Source: Fidelibacterota bacterium (GTDB lineage: Bacteria > Marinisomatota > Marinisomatia > Marinisomatales > S15-B10). From it: a stretch of DNA of 41,845 bases. The stretch's first letter is position 1. Each line of letters starts with the position of its first letter. Below are positions 1-8,121 of this stretch, in pieces. The DNA lies in contig PAYY01000011.1 of assembly GCA_002715465.1 (NCBI GenBank), positions 49,735 through 91,579 of the forward strand, in the 5' to 3' direction. The position numbers and the translations under genes are program-made. The notes under the pieces were generated by a model. That model saw nothing but the letters and a program-made list of their open reading frames with translations, had not been told where the DNA came from and made no database searches.

Positions 1-123
1 CGATGTGTAAGATCTGGTTTGATCCAATCTCCGATAATGCCTCATAGTGAAAGTATAGCCGTTATGAAATCAATGGATGAAATTAGAAAGCAAGTTGGTC
101 TTTATTATCCTAATGAATCCTAA
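1..123 (+). CDS. 3' end of a probable dihydrodipicolinate synthase-family gene (partial)
   Basis: An open frame enters from the left edge and stops with TAA at 121-123, giving 40 residues. The tail contains SPIMPHSESIAVMKSMDEI followed by RKQVGLYYPN. The 'R-x-x-x-x-x-P-x-x-P-hydrophilic-helix-G-L' pattern resembles the last helix of DapA/N-acetylneuraminate lyase-family aldolases. Only the C-terminus is present, so no catalytic residue can be inspected and the assignment is tentative. The next gene starts about 120 bases downstream. That gap is AT-rich, and I see no clear terminator in it. Confidence 0.45.
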   Translation, partial: RCVRSGLIQSPIMPHSESIAVMKSMDEIRKQVGLYYPNES

Positions 124-244
124 AAAATCATTAAATCTTATATAGAAATTGTAATAACCATATTAAACACTTATAATGATTTATACTATTATTAATGGTG
201 AGTTGTTTTCTGTGATAGTAATTCTATGATTATAGTGAAGACAT

Positions 245-916
245 ATGTTTAAAGTAATAATGATTGGATCCACCGGAGCTACTGGATGTCAATTATTAAA
301 GAAGCTTATTAACGATAAAAGATGTGAATCTGTCACTACAATTGGAAGAAGACCAGCTTTGAATGGGAAAAAAAATGATAAGCTATTGGATATAATTCTT
401 AAATCACTTTCCAATTTGTCGTCAACTGAAAAATATTGGCAAGGTAAAGATGTTTTTTTTAATTGTATTGGAACTACAAGAAAACGTGCGGGGGGAGCTA
501 AGGAATTTATTGATATAGAAGCCGGAATATCATATGAGGCAGCAAAAATGGCTTCAAAAGCAAAAATTCCCCATGCTTCATTAATTTCGGCAAAAGGTGC
601 AAATCATAAAGCTTGGGCTACTAATTGGATCCATCCTTTGCTTTACATCAGAACTATGGGTGAAAAAGAAGAGACTATACAGTCAAAATTTTATTTTGAG
701 TATACTTCTATTTTTAAACCTGGAATGTTGATAAGATTGAAGAAAAAACAATCAAAATTAGACTTCTTTTTTGAATCGAAAGGTTTGGGACTTGGAGTAG
801 ATAAACTTGCTGATGCCATGATATTAGATGCTGAAAGAGTAAAAGCTAGACTCGAGAAAAAAAGAAACAGACATTTTATTGGGAATAAGTATATTTTGTC
901 ATACTTAAAAATATAA
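245..916 (+). CDS. NAD(P)-binding oxidoreductase, HTATIP2/TIP30-like atypical SDR
   Basis: A 223-residue protein that starts directly with a Rossmann beta strand and the dinucleotide-binding motif GSTGATG (residues 8-14), followed by GRRP after the second strand. The segment GTTRKRAGGAKEF, the SAKGA strand and the later YIRTMGEKEE helix match the HTATIP2-like branch of atypical short-chain dehydrogenases, where the Y-x-x-x-K-like element follows the conserved Ser strand. The usual length of about 210-230 residues fits. It is a cytoplasmic protein of unknown substrate. The next gene begins 13-32 bases downstream depending on the start chosen, so the two are probably co-transcribed. The family call is firm; the reaction is unknown. 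Confidence 0.75.
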   Translation: MFKVIMIGSTGATGCQLLKKLINDKRCESVTTIGRRPALNGKKNDKLLDIILKSLSNLSSTEKYWQGKDVFFNCIGTTRKRAGGAKEFIDIEAGISYEAAKMASKAKIPHASLISAKGANHKAWATNWIHPLLYIRTMGEKEETIQSKFYFEYTSIFKPGMLIRLKKKQSKLDFFFESKGLGLGVDKLADAMILDAERVKARLEKKRNRHFIGNKYILSYLKI

Positions 917-948
917 CCATGGATTTTATATGAAAAAAAAACAAATTA

Positions 949-1353
949 TTGATTCAAACCATAGGAGTTTTGGCTGCATTTATATTTATTGGATGCTATC
1001 CTGTATCTCATGTCATTGTAGGTGAGGTAAAAGCACCGATTTTACCTTCTGAAGTAGTAATTTATTTAGAATACCCTGAAGAATACGAAATAATTGCAAG
1101 GATAGATGCTTCAAGTGAATTTGCTTTTAGGGATCCAACTTTTGACTTTACTTGGCAACAAAAAATGGATAAAATTATGGAAAGGTTAAAAATTGGAGCA
1201 TCACAATTAGGTGCAAATGGTATTGTTATTGTTGGGACAGAAAATCCAACAAAGACCTATGTAAGAAATACTAAAGATGGAATGACTACCAGCCAGAGCC
1301 ATTATAAAACTGCGATAGCCACGGCTATTTTTGTAAAAAAATCTAATTCTTAA
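949..1353 (+). CDS. Small lipoprotein with a disrupted 5' end (A9 tract at 933-941)
   Basis: The longest frame uses TTG at 949 and begins with a hydrophobic stretch ending in the lipobox FIFIGC, but it lacks the basic N-terminus of a lipoprotein signal. Just upstream, ATG at 930 is followed by nine A residues in a different frame. With one A fewer, the ATG frame joins this one and reads MKKNKLLIQTIGVLAAFIF before the lipobox, a textbook signal peptide. Either the assembly has a homopolymer error or expression depends on slippage. The mature part (about 118 residues) has a pattern of 'EYPEEYEIIARIDAS', 'QQKMDKIMERLK' and 'ASQLGANGIVIVGT' reminiscent of small uncharacterised envelope lipoproteins that pair a beta strand with a 'LGANGI' helix-strand. 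Function unknown. Confidence 0.7.
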   Translation: MIQTIGVLAAFIFIGCYPVSHVIVGEVKAPILPSEVVIYLEYPEEYEIIARIDASSEFAFRDPTFDFTWQQKMDKIMERLKIGASQLGANGIVIVGTENPTKTYVRNTKDGMTTSQSHYKTAIATAIFVKKSNS

Positions 1354-1372
1354 TAGTTCTTTCTTTATAAAA

Positions 1373-2413
1373 GTGACAAATAAACTCTTATTTAATAATA
1401 AAAGTAAAAAAGATCTACTTCAAGATTTAAAACTTGAGAATTTTGATCGTTCTACCTTTTCATTTTATCGTTATGTAAATATAGATGATCCTTCTTCATT
1501 ACGTGATATACTTTACAAAGAATGGGTTAGTCTAAAAATATTAGGCCGTATATATATTGCAAAAGAAGGGATTAACGCACAGTTATCTTGTCCATCCAAA
1601 AATTTGATGTTGTTTCAGAAAAAACTCCACCTGCACAAAGGTTTTGAAAATATTCCACTAAAATATGCTGTTCAAGATGGGAATTCATTTTTTAAGTTAG
1701 TTATAAAGGTTAAAGATGAGATTGTTGCTTATAAAATAGATAAAGATGAATACAATATGAAAAAAGTGGGAAATCATTTAAATCCAAAAGAATTTAACAA
1801 AGCTATCGATGATTCTGATTCAATTATTCTTGATATGAGGAATTATTATGAGAGTGAAGTAGGACGATTTGAAGGTGCAATTATTCCAAATGTAGAAACG
1901 TCAAGAGAATTACTACCAGAGATAAAAAAAATTTTAAAAGGTAAGAAAAAAAATAAAATATTAATGTATTGCACTGGTGGTATACGTTGTGAAAAAGCTA
2001 GTTCCTTTTTAATCCAAAATGGATTTAATGATGTTAATCAGCTAAATGGTGGAATTATTAATTATGCACATGCTGTTAAGAAAAAGAAGATTGAATCTAA
2101 ATTCGTGGGAAAAAATTTTGTGTTTGATTCTCGTCTTGGTGAAAGGATAACTGATGATATAATTAGTAAATGTCACCAATGTGGAGAACTTTCCGACAAT
2201 CATATTGATTGTAACAATGATGCTTGCCATTTACTATTTATTCAATGCCATGAATGTGGAGTAAAATATGATAAATGTTGTTCTAATGACTGTATGGACT
2301 TTAACAAATTACCTATTGAAAAACAGAAAATTCTTCGGAAAGACCCTGAAAGGGTAGTATCAAAGACTAGAGATTCATTGAGCGGTAAACCACGGTTTTT
2401 TTTAAAAGCATAG
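1373..2413 (+). CDS. trhO: tRNA uridine(34) hydroxylase TrhO (rhodanese family)
   Basis: A 346-residue homologue of E. coli TrhO/YceA (about 350 residues), which makes 5-hydroxyuridine at tRNA position 34 as the first step toward wobble cmo5U/mcmo5U. The N-terminal acylphosphatase-like part has the conserved GRIYIAKEGINAQLS (residues 58-72). The rhodanese domain carries DMRNYYE-EVGRFEGA and the active-site loop MYCTGGIRCEKAS, with Cys200 as the catalytic residue. The C-terminal region keeps the Cys cluster (CHQCGE, CNNDACHLLFIQCHECG) and GKNFVFDSRLGERI. The start is GTG at 1373, since no ATG is available near the expected N-terminus. It lies 19 bases after the lipoprotein gene. Identity is secure. 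Confidence 0.95.
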   Translation: MTNKLLFNNKSKKDLLQDLKLENFDRSTFSFYRYVNIDDPSSLRDILYKEWVSLKILGRIYIAKEGINAQLSCPSKNLMLFQKKLHLHKGFENIPLKYAVQDGNSFFKLVIKVKDEIVAYKIDKDEYNMKKVGNHLNPKEFNKAIDDSDSIILDMRNYYESEVGRFEGAIIPNVETSRELLPEIKKILKGKKKNKILMYCTGGIRCEKASSFLIQNGFNDVNQLNGGIINYAHAVKKKKIESKFVGKNFVFDSRLGERITDDIISKCHQCGELSDNHIDCNNDACHLLFIQCHECGVKYDKCCSNDCMDFNKLPIEKQKILRKDPERVVSKTRDSLSGKPRFFLKA

Positions 2414-2672
2414 GTTTTTTAATATTATCAAAATTTTGACTGATTGAAAAATTAAGATTTACTTTTTCTTTAATTTATTATATGGTTAATTCTTAGACTC
2501 TTATTTTGTGAGCACAGTTACAGATCGCTAAATTTTGTTTATTCATATTGATTTTATCAAAGAGAATTTACAGATTCTTTGGTTTCGAAGAGTTTTTTAA
2601 TAGAATTGAGGTTTAGCTATGCGAGAAAACTTGTCAAAAAATTTCGTTCTAGTTTGTCATTGAGTGTATAGA

Positions 2673-3482
2673 ATGATCACAATAACATTTAAGGTCATCC
2701 GAATTATTTCACTAATCTCTCTTTTAACATTCTTGGTTAACATAGCCCAAGCACAAAGGCAAAAAACACAGAGGAAAAAGAAAAATTCCATAGATCAAAT
2801 TGATGAACATCTCTTTTTTCCTCAAATAGAACAGAATTTTATAATAAAGGAGACCCAAAAAAACCAAAGAAAAAAACTAAATAGAATTTCTGCTCGGATT
2901 GAAGGTCAGACTGAAGATATCGAAATGCCAAAGGAAATTATGCAAGTGGAAGAAGGTGACATAAATGAGATAAAGGTGCTAAAATCTTCTGGTAGAAAGA
3001 TGAATAAAAAAAATAGTGGAAGGGTTGCTGGTCAGTCTGGTGTTGGTGATGTTGCACTCAATAATTTTAAGCTATATGGTGAAGAAATATTCATTGCGAA
3101 AACGCCCCGAAAATGGATAAATGGGACTGTGGAACAGATTGCTCAAGCATGTTTGAATGATATAGGATGTGATGCGTTTTATGTTTATGATGTCAGTTAC
3201 GATTATGGCTCTTCGTATCGTACTAAAGGGGTTTTATGCGATGATATAGACCCCCCCTTTACTTGGCGTAATGGTTCTTCATCTCATCGGGGGAAACATG
3301 TTTATACGAATATAAAAGCATATTACTTTTACGACAAGGCTACTGAGGATAGAGTTATGTCAGCGGAAGCACGGATTTTTAAATTAAGAGAGGAACTTTC
3401 TGATCTACAAATTGTGAATGATGGGTTGAGAAACAAAAAAGAAGAGTTGGTTATTAAACGTAATGGACTTAAGAATAATTAG
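2673..3482 (+). CDS. Secreted PAN/apple-like coiled-coil protein, paralogue A
   Basis: About 269 residues from ATG 2673; a GTG at 2664 is an in-frame alternative. The N-terminus MITITFKVIRIISLISLLTF ends in a signal peptidase I-like AQA-Q site, followed by a basic Gln/Lys/Arg-rich linker. The middle has the family signature 'I-x-E-I-K-V ... S-G-R-x-A-G-Q'. Around residues 150-215 a Cys segment ACLNDIGCDAFYVYD precedes YYFYDKATE, and the last 40 residues form a predicted coiled coil. Parts of this order recur in the products at 3519 and 7258, so the three are paralogues. The C-x4-6-C-D-A/G-F pattern looks like a PAN/apple domain core, which in other proteins binds carbohydrate or protein; here that is inference. 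Export to the periplasm or surface is likely. Confidence 0.7.
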   Translation: MITITFKVIRIISLISLLTFLVNIAQAQRQKTQRKKKNSIDQIDEHLFFPQIEQNFIIKETQKNQRKKLNRISARIEGQTEDIEMPKEIMQVEEGDINEIKVLKSSGRKMNKKNSGRVAGQSGVGDVALNNFKLYGEEIFIAKTPRKWINGTVEQIAQACLNDIGCDAFYVYDVSYDYGSSYRTKGVLCDDIDPPFTWRNGSSSHRGKHVYTNIKAYYFYDKATEDRVMSAEARIFKLREELSDLQIVNDGLRNKKEELVIKRNGLKNN

Positions 3483-3518
3483 AGTTTTAAAACTGCTATA
3501 CTTTTAAGAAGAAATTTC

Positions 3519-5372
3519 GTGAAAATTTTCACCTCAACATTTTTCCGTTTATTCCAATTAATTATTGCATTTTCATTTTTTGCTCAGTCAATTGATGCAC
3601 AGAGGAGAAGTTCCAAAAAAAGTCAGCGAAAGGTTCCCGCATCTAGTCGTACCCAAACAGCAACTGATACGTTAGAAACGCCTGCTTCCGTTCAGATTGT
3701 CTTTGATAATGTGAAGGAGTTAGAATCCCCAAAAAAATCTAGAAAGAAAAAAAGTAGTCGGATTACTGGAATGGGGAAAGCGGCAGAAACTTCAGCCATA
3801 GAAAACTTTAAAACCCACCCAAACTCATACATAGCAAGATGGGAGGATATAGGTTCTACCGTACGCTGGGCTTGGGGCCTTAAGAAAGATGCCTGCGCTG
3901 AACGGTGTTTGGATCCATTAAATGAATGGTGTGATGCGATCGTTGTATATGATTGGATTTATAAAGACAAAAAAAATAATTTATGTGTTCTAGCTGACGA
4001 TGTTGATCCTATCCGTAATTTTGGCCCTATTGAGTATCCACATAGAAATTATAGTTTTACAGTGAACTCATACACTTATTTTGATAAAGCAACAGAGATG
4101 AAGGCCGAAGAGTTAGAGTCTGAATTAACTTCATTGGAATTAGAGGTTAACACTTTGCATGGGAAAAATAATCAATTGGAGAGAAATATTCAAGAACTGG
4201 AACTTGAAATTACCGAATTGTCATCGCTGAGAAGGTTTGATAAAGCAAACACACTATTATTCTCTAAACAAAAGAGTTATCCCCACGTCTCCTATCTTGC
4301 CGATTTCAATGGCGATGGCAACATGGATGTTCTTACGGCTGGTGGGTATAGTATTAAGGGCAGTACGATTGGTTGGTATGAAATCCAAGACGATTACACT
4401 GTGGCTGAACATGTATTTGATAATTTTCCGCCTAGCACATTTTGGCTTACAGATGTTCACGCTGCTGATCTAGATAATGATGGAGATCTAGATGCGCTAT
4501 TAACAATTAGAAATTCCATATCTTCTAAATCTAGAATCATTTGGTACGAAAATACTGATGGCCAAGGGAGCTTTGGCAACTCAAAAGTGATAACCAGTAA
4601 TATTTCTCTTCCCTATAGCGTTCACACTTCTGACTTTGATGGTGACGGAGATCTAGATGTACTCTGGGCATCAGTTGGGGATGGACAGATGGTTTGGAGT
4701 GAGAACACTGATGGTAAAGGAAAATTTAAAGAGAAACATGTGATTGCGACTGGTGTTAGAAAGGCATATAAGGTTCACTCTGCAGATCTCGATGGTGACG
4801 GAGATCCGGATGCAATCTTGGCCGCAATTAAGGATGGTGATAATATCATATGGTACGAAAATACAGATGGCAAAGGGAGTTTCAAAGTTAAGCAGGTGAT
4901 TTTTTCAGAAGGTAATGAAAGAGAAAGACTCTTTCCTCAGTCTATTTACGCTGCCGATCTTGATGGTGATGGAGACTTAGATGTACTCGCGGGAATTTGG
5001 AAGGGAATAACCGTCTGGTTCGAAAATACTGATGGCCAAGGGAGCTTTGGCACCAAACAGGTGATTAGTAACGAATATAGAGATCGTAGGCATATGTTGT
5101 GGAAAGCCCATGCCGTGGACCTTGACGATGATGGAGATTTGGATGTGCTTTCAGCTGAAGGATATGACGGCTTGTATTGGTACGAGAATATTGATGGTCA
5201 GGGGAGTTTTGGAGCCGGGAAATATATTGCAACCGAATATAGTTTTAGGTTCAATGTCGCAGATTTGGATGGGGATGGAGTTATGGACGTGGTTTCAACT
5301 GGAAGACCACCTTACGTTAATTCTAATTATCAAACCACTTGGTATAAACACATCCCTAGTTTGAAAAAATAA
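3519..5372 (+). CDS. Secreted PAN-like + coiled coil + FG-GAP/VCBS repeat protein, paralogue B
   Basis: 617 residues from GTG 3519. A signal peptide ends near SIDAQ, then comes a basic linker with SRITGMG, then a PAN-like segment (ACAERCLDPLNEWCDAIVVYD, about residues 127-147) and YFDKATE, which is nearly identical to paralogue A. A coiled coil follows at about residues 190-238. The C-terminal 370 residues contain seven FG-GAP/VCBS-type repeats, each with a Ca-binding-like core such as DFNGDGNMDV, DLDNDGDLDA or DLDGDGDLDV. Most are followed by WYENTDGxGSF and a strand. Seven repeats would suit a seven-bladed beta-propeller. No C-terminal sorting domain is visible. It lies 36 bases after paralogue A, so the two are probably co-transcribed. 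Ligand unknown. Confidence 0.8.
   Translation: MKIFTSTFFRLFQLIIAFSFFAQSIDAQRRSSKKSQRKVPASSRTQTATDTLETPASVQIVFDNVKELESPKKSRKKKSSRITGMGKAAETSAIENFKTHPNSYIARWEDIGSTVRWAWGLKKDACAERCLDPLNEWCDAIVVYDWIYKDKKNNLCVLADDVDPIRNFGPIEYPHRNYSFTVNSYTYFDKATEMKAEELESELTSLELEVNTLHGKNNQLERNIQELELEITELSSLRRFDKANTLLFSKQKSYPHVSYLADFNGDGNMDVLTAGGYSIKGSTIGWYEIQDDYTVAEHVFDNFPPSTFWLTDVHAADLDNDGDLDALLTIRNSISSKSRIIWYENTDGQGSFGNSKVITSNISLPYSVHTSDFDGDGDLDVLWASVGDGQMVWSENTDGKGKFKEKHVIATGVRKAYKVHSADLDGDGDPDAILAAIKDGDNIIWYENTDGKGSFKVKQVIFSEGNERERLFPQSIYAADLDGDGDLDVLAGIWKGITVWFENTDGQGSFGTKQVISNEYRDRRHMLWKAHAVDLDDDGDLDVLSAEGYDGLYWYENIDGQGSFGAGKYIATEYSFRFNVADLDGDGVMDVVSTGRPPYVNSNYQTTWYKHIPSLKK
4300..5300 (+). repeat. Seven FG-GAP/VCBS coding repeats
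   Basis: This part of the paralogue B gene encodes seven repeats of about 45-60 residues with the core D-x-D/N-x-D-G-D-x-x-D-V/A/L. The cores lie near 4303, 4468, 4630, 4786, 4957, 5119 and 5260. The WYENTDG element is also repeated at the DNA level (for example 'aatactgatggccaaggga' near 4550 and 5025), which suggests some recent intragenic duplication or conversion. Confidence 0.8.
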
Positions 5373-5564
5373 ACAAATTATTTCTCAATAGAACCTTTAG
5401 CACTGAGTATAAACAGCTAAACGACCTTGAACCTAAGAAATTTTATAGAAACTACATGTTTTATGTTTGAAATATTCGAATAATTATTGCGGAAAATGTA
5501 ATTATTGAATTTATATAGATTTTTTCATCTAGGTCGGAAGTTTGTGACTGAAATTATAGAGAAT

Positions 5565-6128
5565 TTATTTATTAATTGATTCAGACCAACTTTCCTTTCC
5601 ATGACGATCAAAAATTGTTACTCTTCCATTGTTTTCAGGGTCTGTGCCCAAAAAGCCAGTTTGTTTATCTGCATCATTATAAGTTGCAACATATCCACCA
5701 TTATACAAAGTCAAATAGCTTCTTCCTTCAGAATTACCTAATATAGATGTTACCATCCCATTTGGATCGAAAGTTCCTATTACTCCTGCGCCATCACCTT
5801 GTGATGCACCAAGCCTTACAACTACTTCATCTTTTGTATTGTATGTTTCAACTGCTCCATTATTAGTGACTCCTAAAACCCCTCGTCCTCCAGGGGTATT
5901 GCCAAGAAATGATGTTCCTTGTCCGTCAAAATTATACATTGTCAGAGAACCACCTCCATTCACTGTAGTTAATATGCCTGCCATTTTCCCTCTATCATCC
6001 ACAACTTTTACTGAATTGACCGTAATATCACCCAAGTTATTATTTTGGGGTTTAGCACCAATTAGAACAAACATCAAAATTGTTGAAAGAACGCCTATAA
6101 TTAAGCTTTTTGGATCAATGGATTTCAT
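5565..6128 (-). CDS. Membrane-anchored glycine-rich beta-repeat protein
   Basis: 187 residues on the reverse strand. The start ATG at 6128 is preceded by a good GAGGAG ribosome site about 8 bases upstream. One N-terminal transmembrane or signal segment (about residues 8-26, PKSLIIGVLSTILMFVLIGA) is followed by an all-beta, Gly/Asn-rich region. It repeats a unit of about 25-30 residues built as 'G-x-x-T-S-x-L-G-N-x-x-G-x-x-x-L-T-x-Y-N-x-x-G'. The opening VVDDRGKMAGIL resembles the 'vvDd-G-k-r-a-x-l' strand of uncharacterised bacterial proteins with beta-solenoid-like repeats. It is convergent with the FG-GAP gene. There is no recognised enzymatic motif. The protein probably projects into the periplasm; function unknown. 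Confidence 0.7.
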   Translation of the reverse strand: MKSIDPKSLIIGVLSTILMFVLIGAKPQNNNLGDITVNSVKVVDDRGKMAGILTTVNGGGSLTMYNFDGQGTSFLGNTPGGRGVLGVTNNGAVETYNTKDEVVVRLGASQGDGAGVIGTFDPNGMVTSILGNSEGRSYLTLYNGGYVATYNDADKQTGFLGTDPENNGRVTIFDRHGKESWSESINK

Positions 6129-6383
6129 TTCATACTCCTCATGATTTTATAACTTATAAAAGTTATCTTGGTGAACCTTTATTTATCAATAAAAAAGACT
6201 TTATTATTCATGTTACTTGAACTTATCTAGTGGGAAATAATAAAATAAGAAGTCTAAAAAATTTGATTCAGGCAAAAAGATTCAATAGTAAATTCAATCA
6301 ATGTCTTGAAATATTATTTAATAATAGGGAAATTAACAGAGTTATACCTTATTAAGACTATTTGTGGAAGGTGATATTTTATT

Positions 6384-7037
6384 GTGAAAATCAGCAATCA
6401 TATTATTGTTAAGAATAAATTTCTTTTCCTTTTGATAGTTTTATTTTGGAGCTGTACAAATTCAAGCGAAATTGTCAAATTTGATGATTTAGTTCAGATT
6501 GATGGGAAAATATATAAGAAAACGTTAAATAAACCTTATGATATGACTCTGGATGATTCTGTAAAACTTCTACTCTATTCTGGTAATATTCACATCGAAA
6601 ACCAACAAGATTCTTTAATCTCAAAAGGTCGAATTAAATTAGGATATAAAACTGGTGAATGGATAACCACAGGATTAGCTGAAGATACGTTTAAAGTAGC
6701 CTATTATAATCTTGGAAAAATTCAAAAGGAAACTCTCTTTTATGATAACGGAGAAAAATTTTTGGAGACTACATATTGGCCGAACGGACAAGAAAAACTC
6801 CAAATTGAATTCAGTGAAAGCAGTGAATCGAGAAGTCGTTTTTCGTTTGATGCTGAAGGAAAACATCATGGTTTGAACTTCATAATTCCGCCAGGAACAT
6901 TAGATACAATTTTCACAGATTATAGCCATGGTGAAGTGATTGGGGGCCCTAGAATGGGGAGATACAAGGAGAAAGAGAAAAAATCTAGAATGGAGAGATA
7001 TGAGGAGGATGGAAAAAAACCTATCAATATTAATTAG
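6384..7037 (+). CDS. YwqK/MORN-variant lipoprotein
   Basis: 217 residues from GTG 6384, with GGAAGG lying 11 bases or so upstream. The N-terminus has a basic region and a hydrophobic core ending in the lipobox LFWSC (about residues 20-24), so it is likely a lipoprotein. The mature part opens with DLVQIDGKIYKK and carries degenerate MORN_2 repeats ('YDNGEKFLETTYWPNGQEKLQIEF'-like, about residues 115-145), as in proteins annotated YwqK-family. That family name implies an antitoxin, but nothing here supports a toxin partner. The C-terminal 30 residues are strongly charged (Lys/Glu/Arg). It is a shorter relative of the large repeat protein at 14089. Confidence 0.65.
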   Translation: MKISNHIIVKNKFLFLLIVLFWSCTNSSEIVKFDDLVQIDGKIYKKTLNKPYDMTLDDSVKLLLYSGNIHIENQQDSLISKGRIKLGYKTGEWITTGLAEDTFKVAYYNLGKIQKETLFYDNGEKFLETTYWPNGQEKLQIEFSESSESRSRFSFDAEGKHHGLNFIIPPGTLDTIFTDYSHGEVIGGPRMGRYKEKEKKSRMERYEEDGKKPININ

Positions 7038-7117
7038 AAATTTGATAACTAAAATTTTATTTGACTTTTAAAGATATAAAACCTTCTCTTCAATATATCA
7101 TTTTTTCATTTTCAAGT

Positions 7118-7160
7118 TGTGATTTAACTCACAGCAAATGAATAATATTTTGATTATAAT
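7118..7160 (+). promoter_or_regulatory. CRP-type operator and promoter upstream of paralogue C
   Basis: TGTGATTTAACTCACA at 7118-7133 is a perfect TGTGA-N6-TCACA inverted repeat, the consensus half-sites of the CRP/FNR-family regulator CRP. A perfect TATAAT follows at 7155-7160. With a start point about 7 bases after the hexamer (about 7167), the palindrome centre would sit near -41.5, the geometry of a class II CRP-activated promoter. The gene's ATG is at 7258 with a strong AAGGAG site, leaving a leader of about 90 bases. The site is seen directly; regulator identity and activation are inference. Confidence 0.6.
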
Positions 7161-7257
7161 TAAATGTGGATTAAAATCTATTAGTTAAGGGGAAAGTCTT
7201 ATAGCTTTTAGTATAGTTATGATCATCTCCTAAACAATAAAAAAAAAGGAGTTAAAC

Positions 7258-8022
7258 ATGAATAATACGATCATAAAAACCCTTGCACTTCTCGTCCTTG
7301 TATTTGTTTTTGTTGATGGTTTAGATGCTCAAAGAGGAAGAGCTGCTAGATCTTCAGCCAAAACTTCGTCAGGTGGTGATGGTGAACCTGATCCTGAGTC
7401 GGATAATCTTCCATCAGTTATTAATGACATTGAATCTGGTAAGATTAAAGAAATAAAAGTTAATGACAAATCTAAAGTAAAAGCTGCCTCTGGTAAGACA
7501 AAAAGTGCTCGTTTAGCTGGTCAAAAAGTTGATACTTCAAGGCCAATGAAAAACTATGTTTCTCTAGGTGAAGGTAACTGGTACCGTCTATGGGGTAAGG
7601 GTATAAAAGTTCTTGGTTGGGTTAAGTTTGACCCAAGGAAAATACCCGAAACCAGACAAAGGGGAGCAAGGGCATGTATGGCTAATGAGGATTGCGATGG
7701 ATTTGACGTATGGTCCTATGAAAGAAATGGTAAACGATATGCAGGTGCTGTACTTGTAGAACAGGATAAATTCTCTCTTTACAAGTTTCCGAAAAAATAC
7801 TATAAAAGACTTCAAGATAGATGGGATTTCTATGCTGAGCCTTATGTATTCATGGGAGATGCCAATGTCACAAGTATTAGTCTTAAGCAAGCTGGTGATC
7901 TAACTGTCAATGAAATGAGACAAGAATTAGAACGTCGCGCTCAGACAATCCAGATGGTCAATGGTAGAGTAAAAGCTCTTGAACGTAAAATTCAAAGAGC
8001 AATTAATGTATTAGAAAACTAA
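7258..8022 (+). CDS. Secreted PAN/apple-like coiled-coil protein, paralogue C
   Basis: 254 residues from an ATG with a strong ribosome site (AAGGAG, 7 bases upstream). The signal peptide ends at GLDAQ, followed by a QRGRAARSS basic stretch and an acidic linker. 'SGKIKEIKVNDKSK' and 'SARLAGQ' match the linker of paralogue A. The PAN-like core is ARACMANEDCDGFDVWSY (about residues 136-153), and the last 40 residues form a basic coiled coil. It is the best-expressed-looking member, with its own CRP-type promoter, a strong ribosome site and a clear terminator. It is therefore probably a monocistronic, regulated envelope or secreted protein. Molecular function unknown. Confidence 0.75.
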   Translation: MNNTIIKTLALLVLVFVFVDGLDAQRGRAARSSAKTSSGGDGEPDPESDNLPSVINDIESGKIKEIKVNDKSKVKAASGKTKSARLAGQKVDTSRPMKNYVSLGEGNWYRLWGKGIKVLGWVKFDPRKIPETRQRGARACMANEDCDGFDVWSYERNGKRYAGAVLVEQDKFSLYKFPKKYYKRLQDRWDFYAEPYVFMGDANVTSISLKQAGDLTVNEMRQELERRAQTIQMVNGRVKALERKIQRAINVLEN

Positions 8023-8042
8023 TAAGTAGCCTAAGTATATTG

Positions 8043-8080
8043 AAAAAAAGCCTTTCACTTAAAAATGAGGGGCTTTTTTT
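8043..8080 (+). terminator. Rho-independent terminator after paralogue C
   Basis: The stem AGCCTTTCA pairs with TGAGGGGCT (two G-U pairs) around the loop CTTAAAAA. It is flanked by an A-run on the left and a T7 run on the right. It starts 20 bases after the stop codon of the gene ending at 8022. Confidence 0.85.
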
Positions 8081-8121
8081 GTATATTTAAATTAATCATC
8101 TAAGAAATAATCGAAATTCTG

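Noticed and set aside
2507..2516. TGTGAGCACA upstream of paralogue A as a third CRP site
   Set aside because: The half-sites are only four bases, separated by two instead of six, so it does not fit the TGTGA-N6-TCACA pattern.
4257..4460. Reverse and alternative-frame ORFs within the FG-GAP gene
   Set aside because: They lie fully inside a gene with clear domain structure and have no start signals.
5400..5560. Terminator between the converging genes at 5372 and 5565
   Set aside because: I found only a short TATTCGAATA palindrome and no stem followed by a T-run on either strand.
6384..7037. Toxin-antitoxin module based on the YwqK name
   Set aside because: No toxin-like partner is adjacent and the protein is a lipoprotein; the family name alone is weak evidence.
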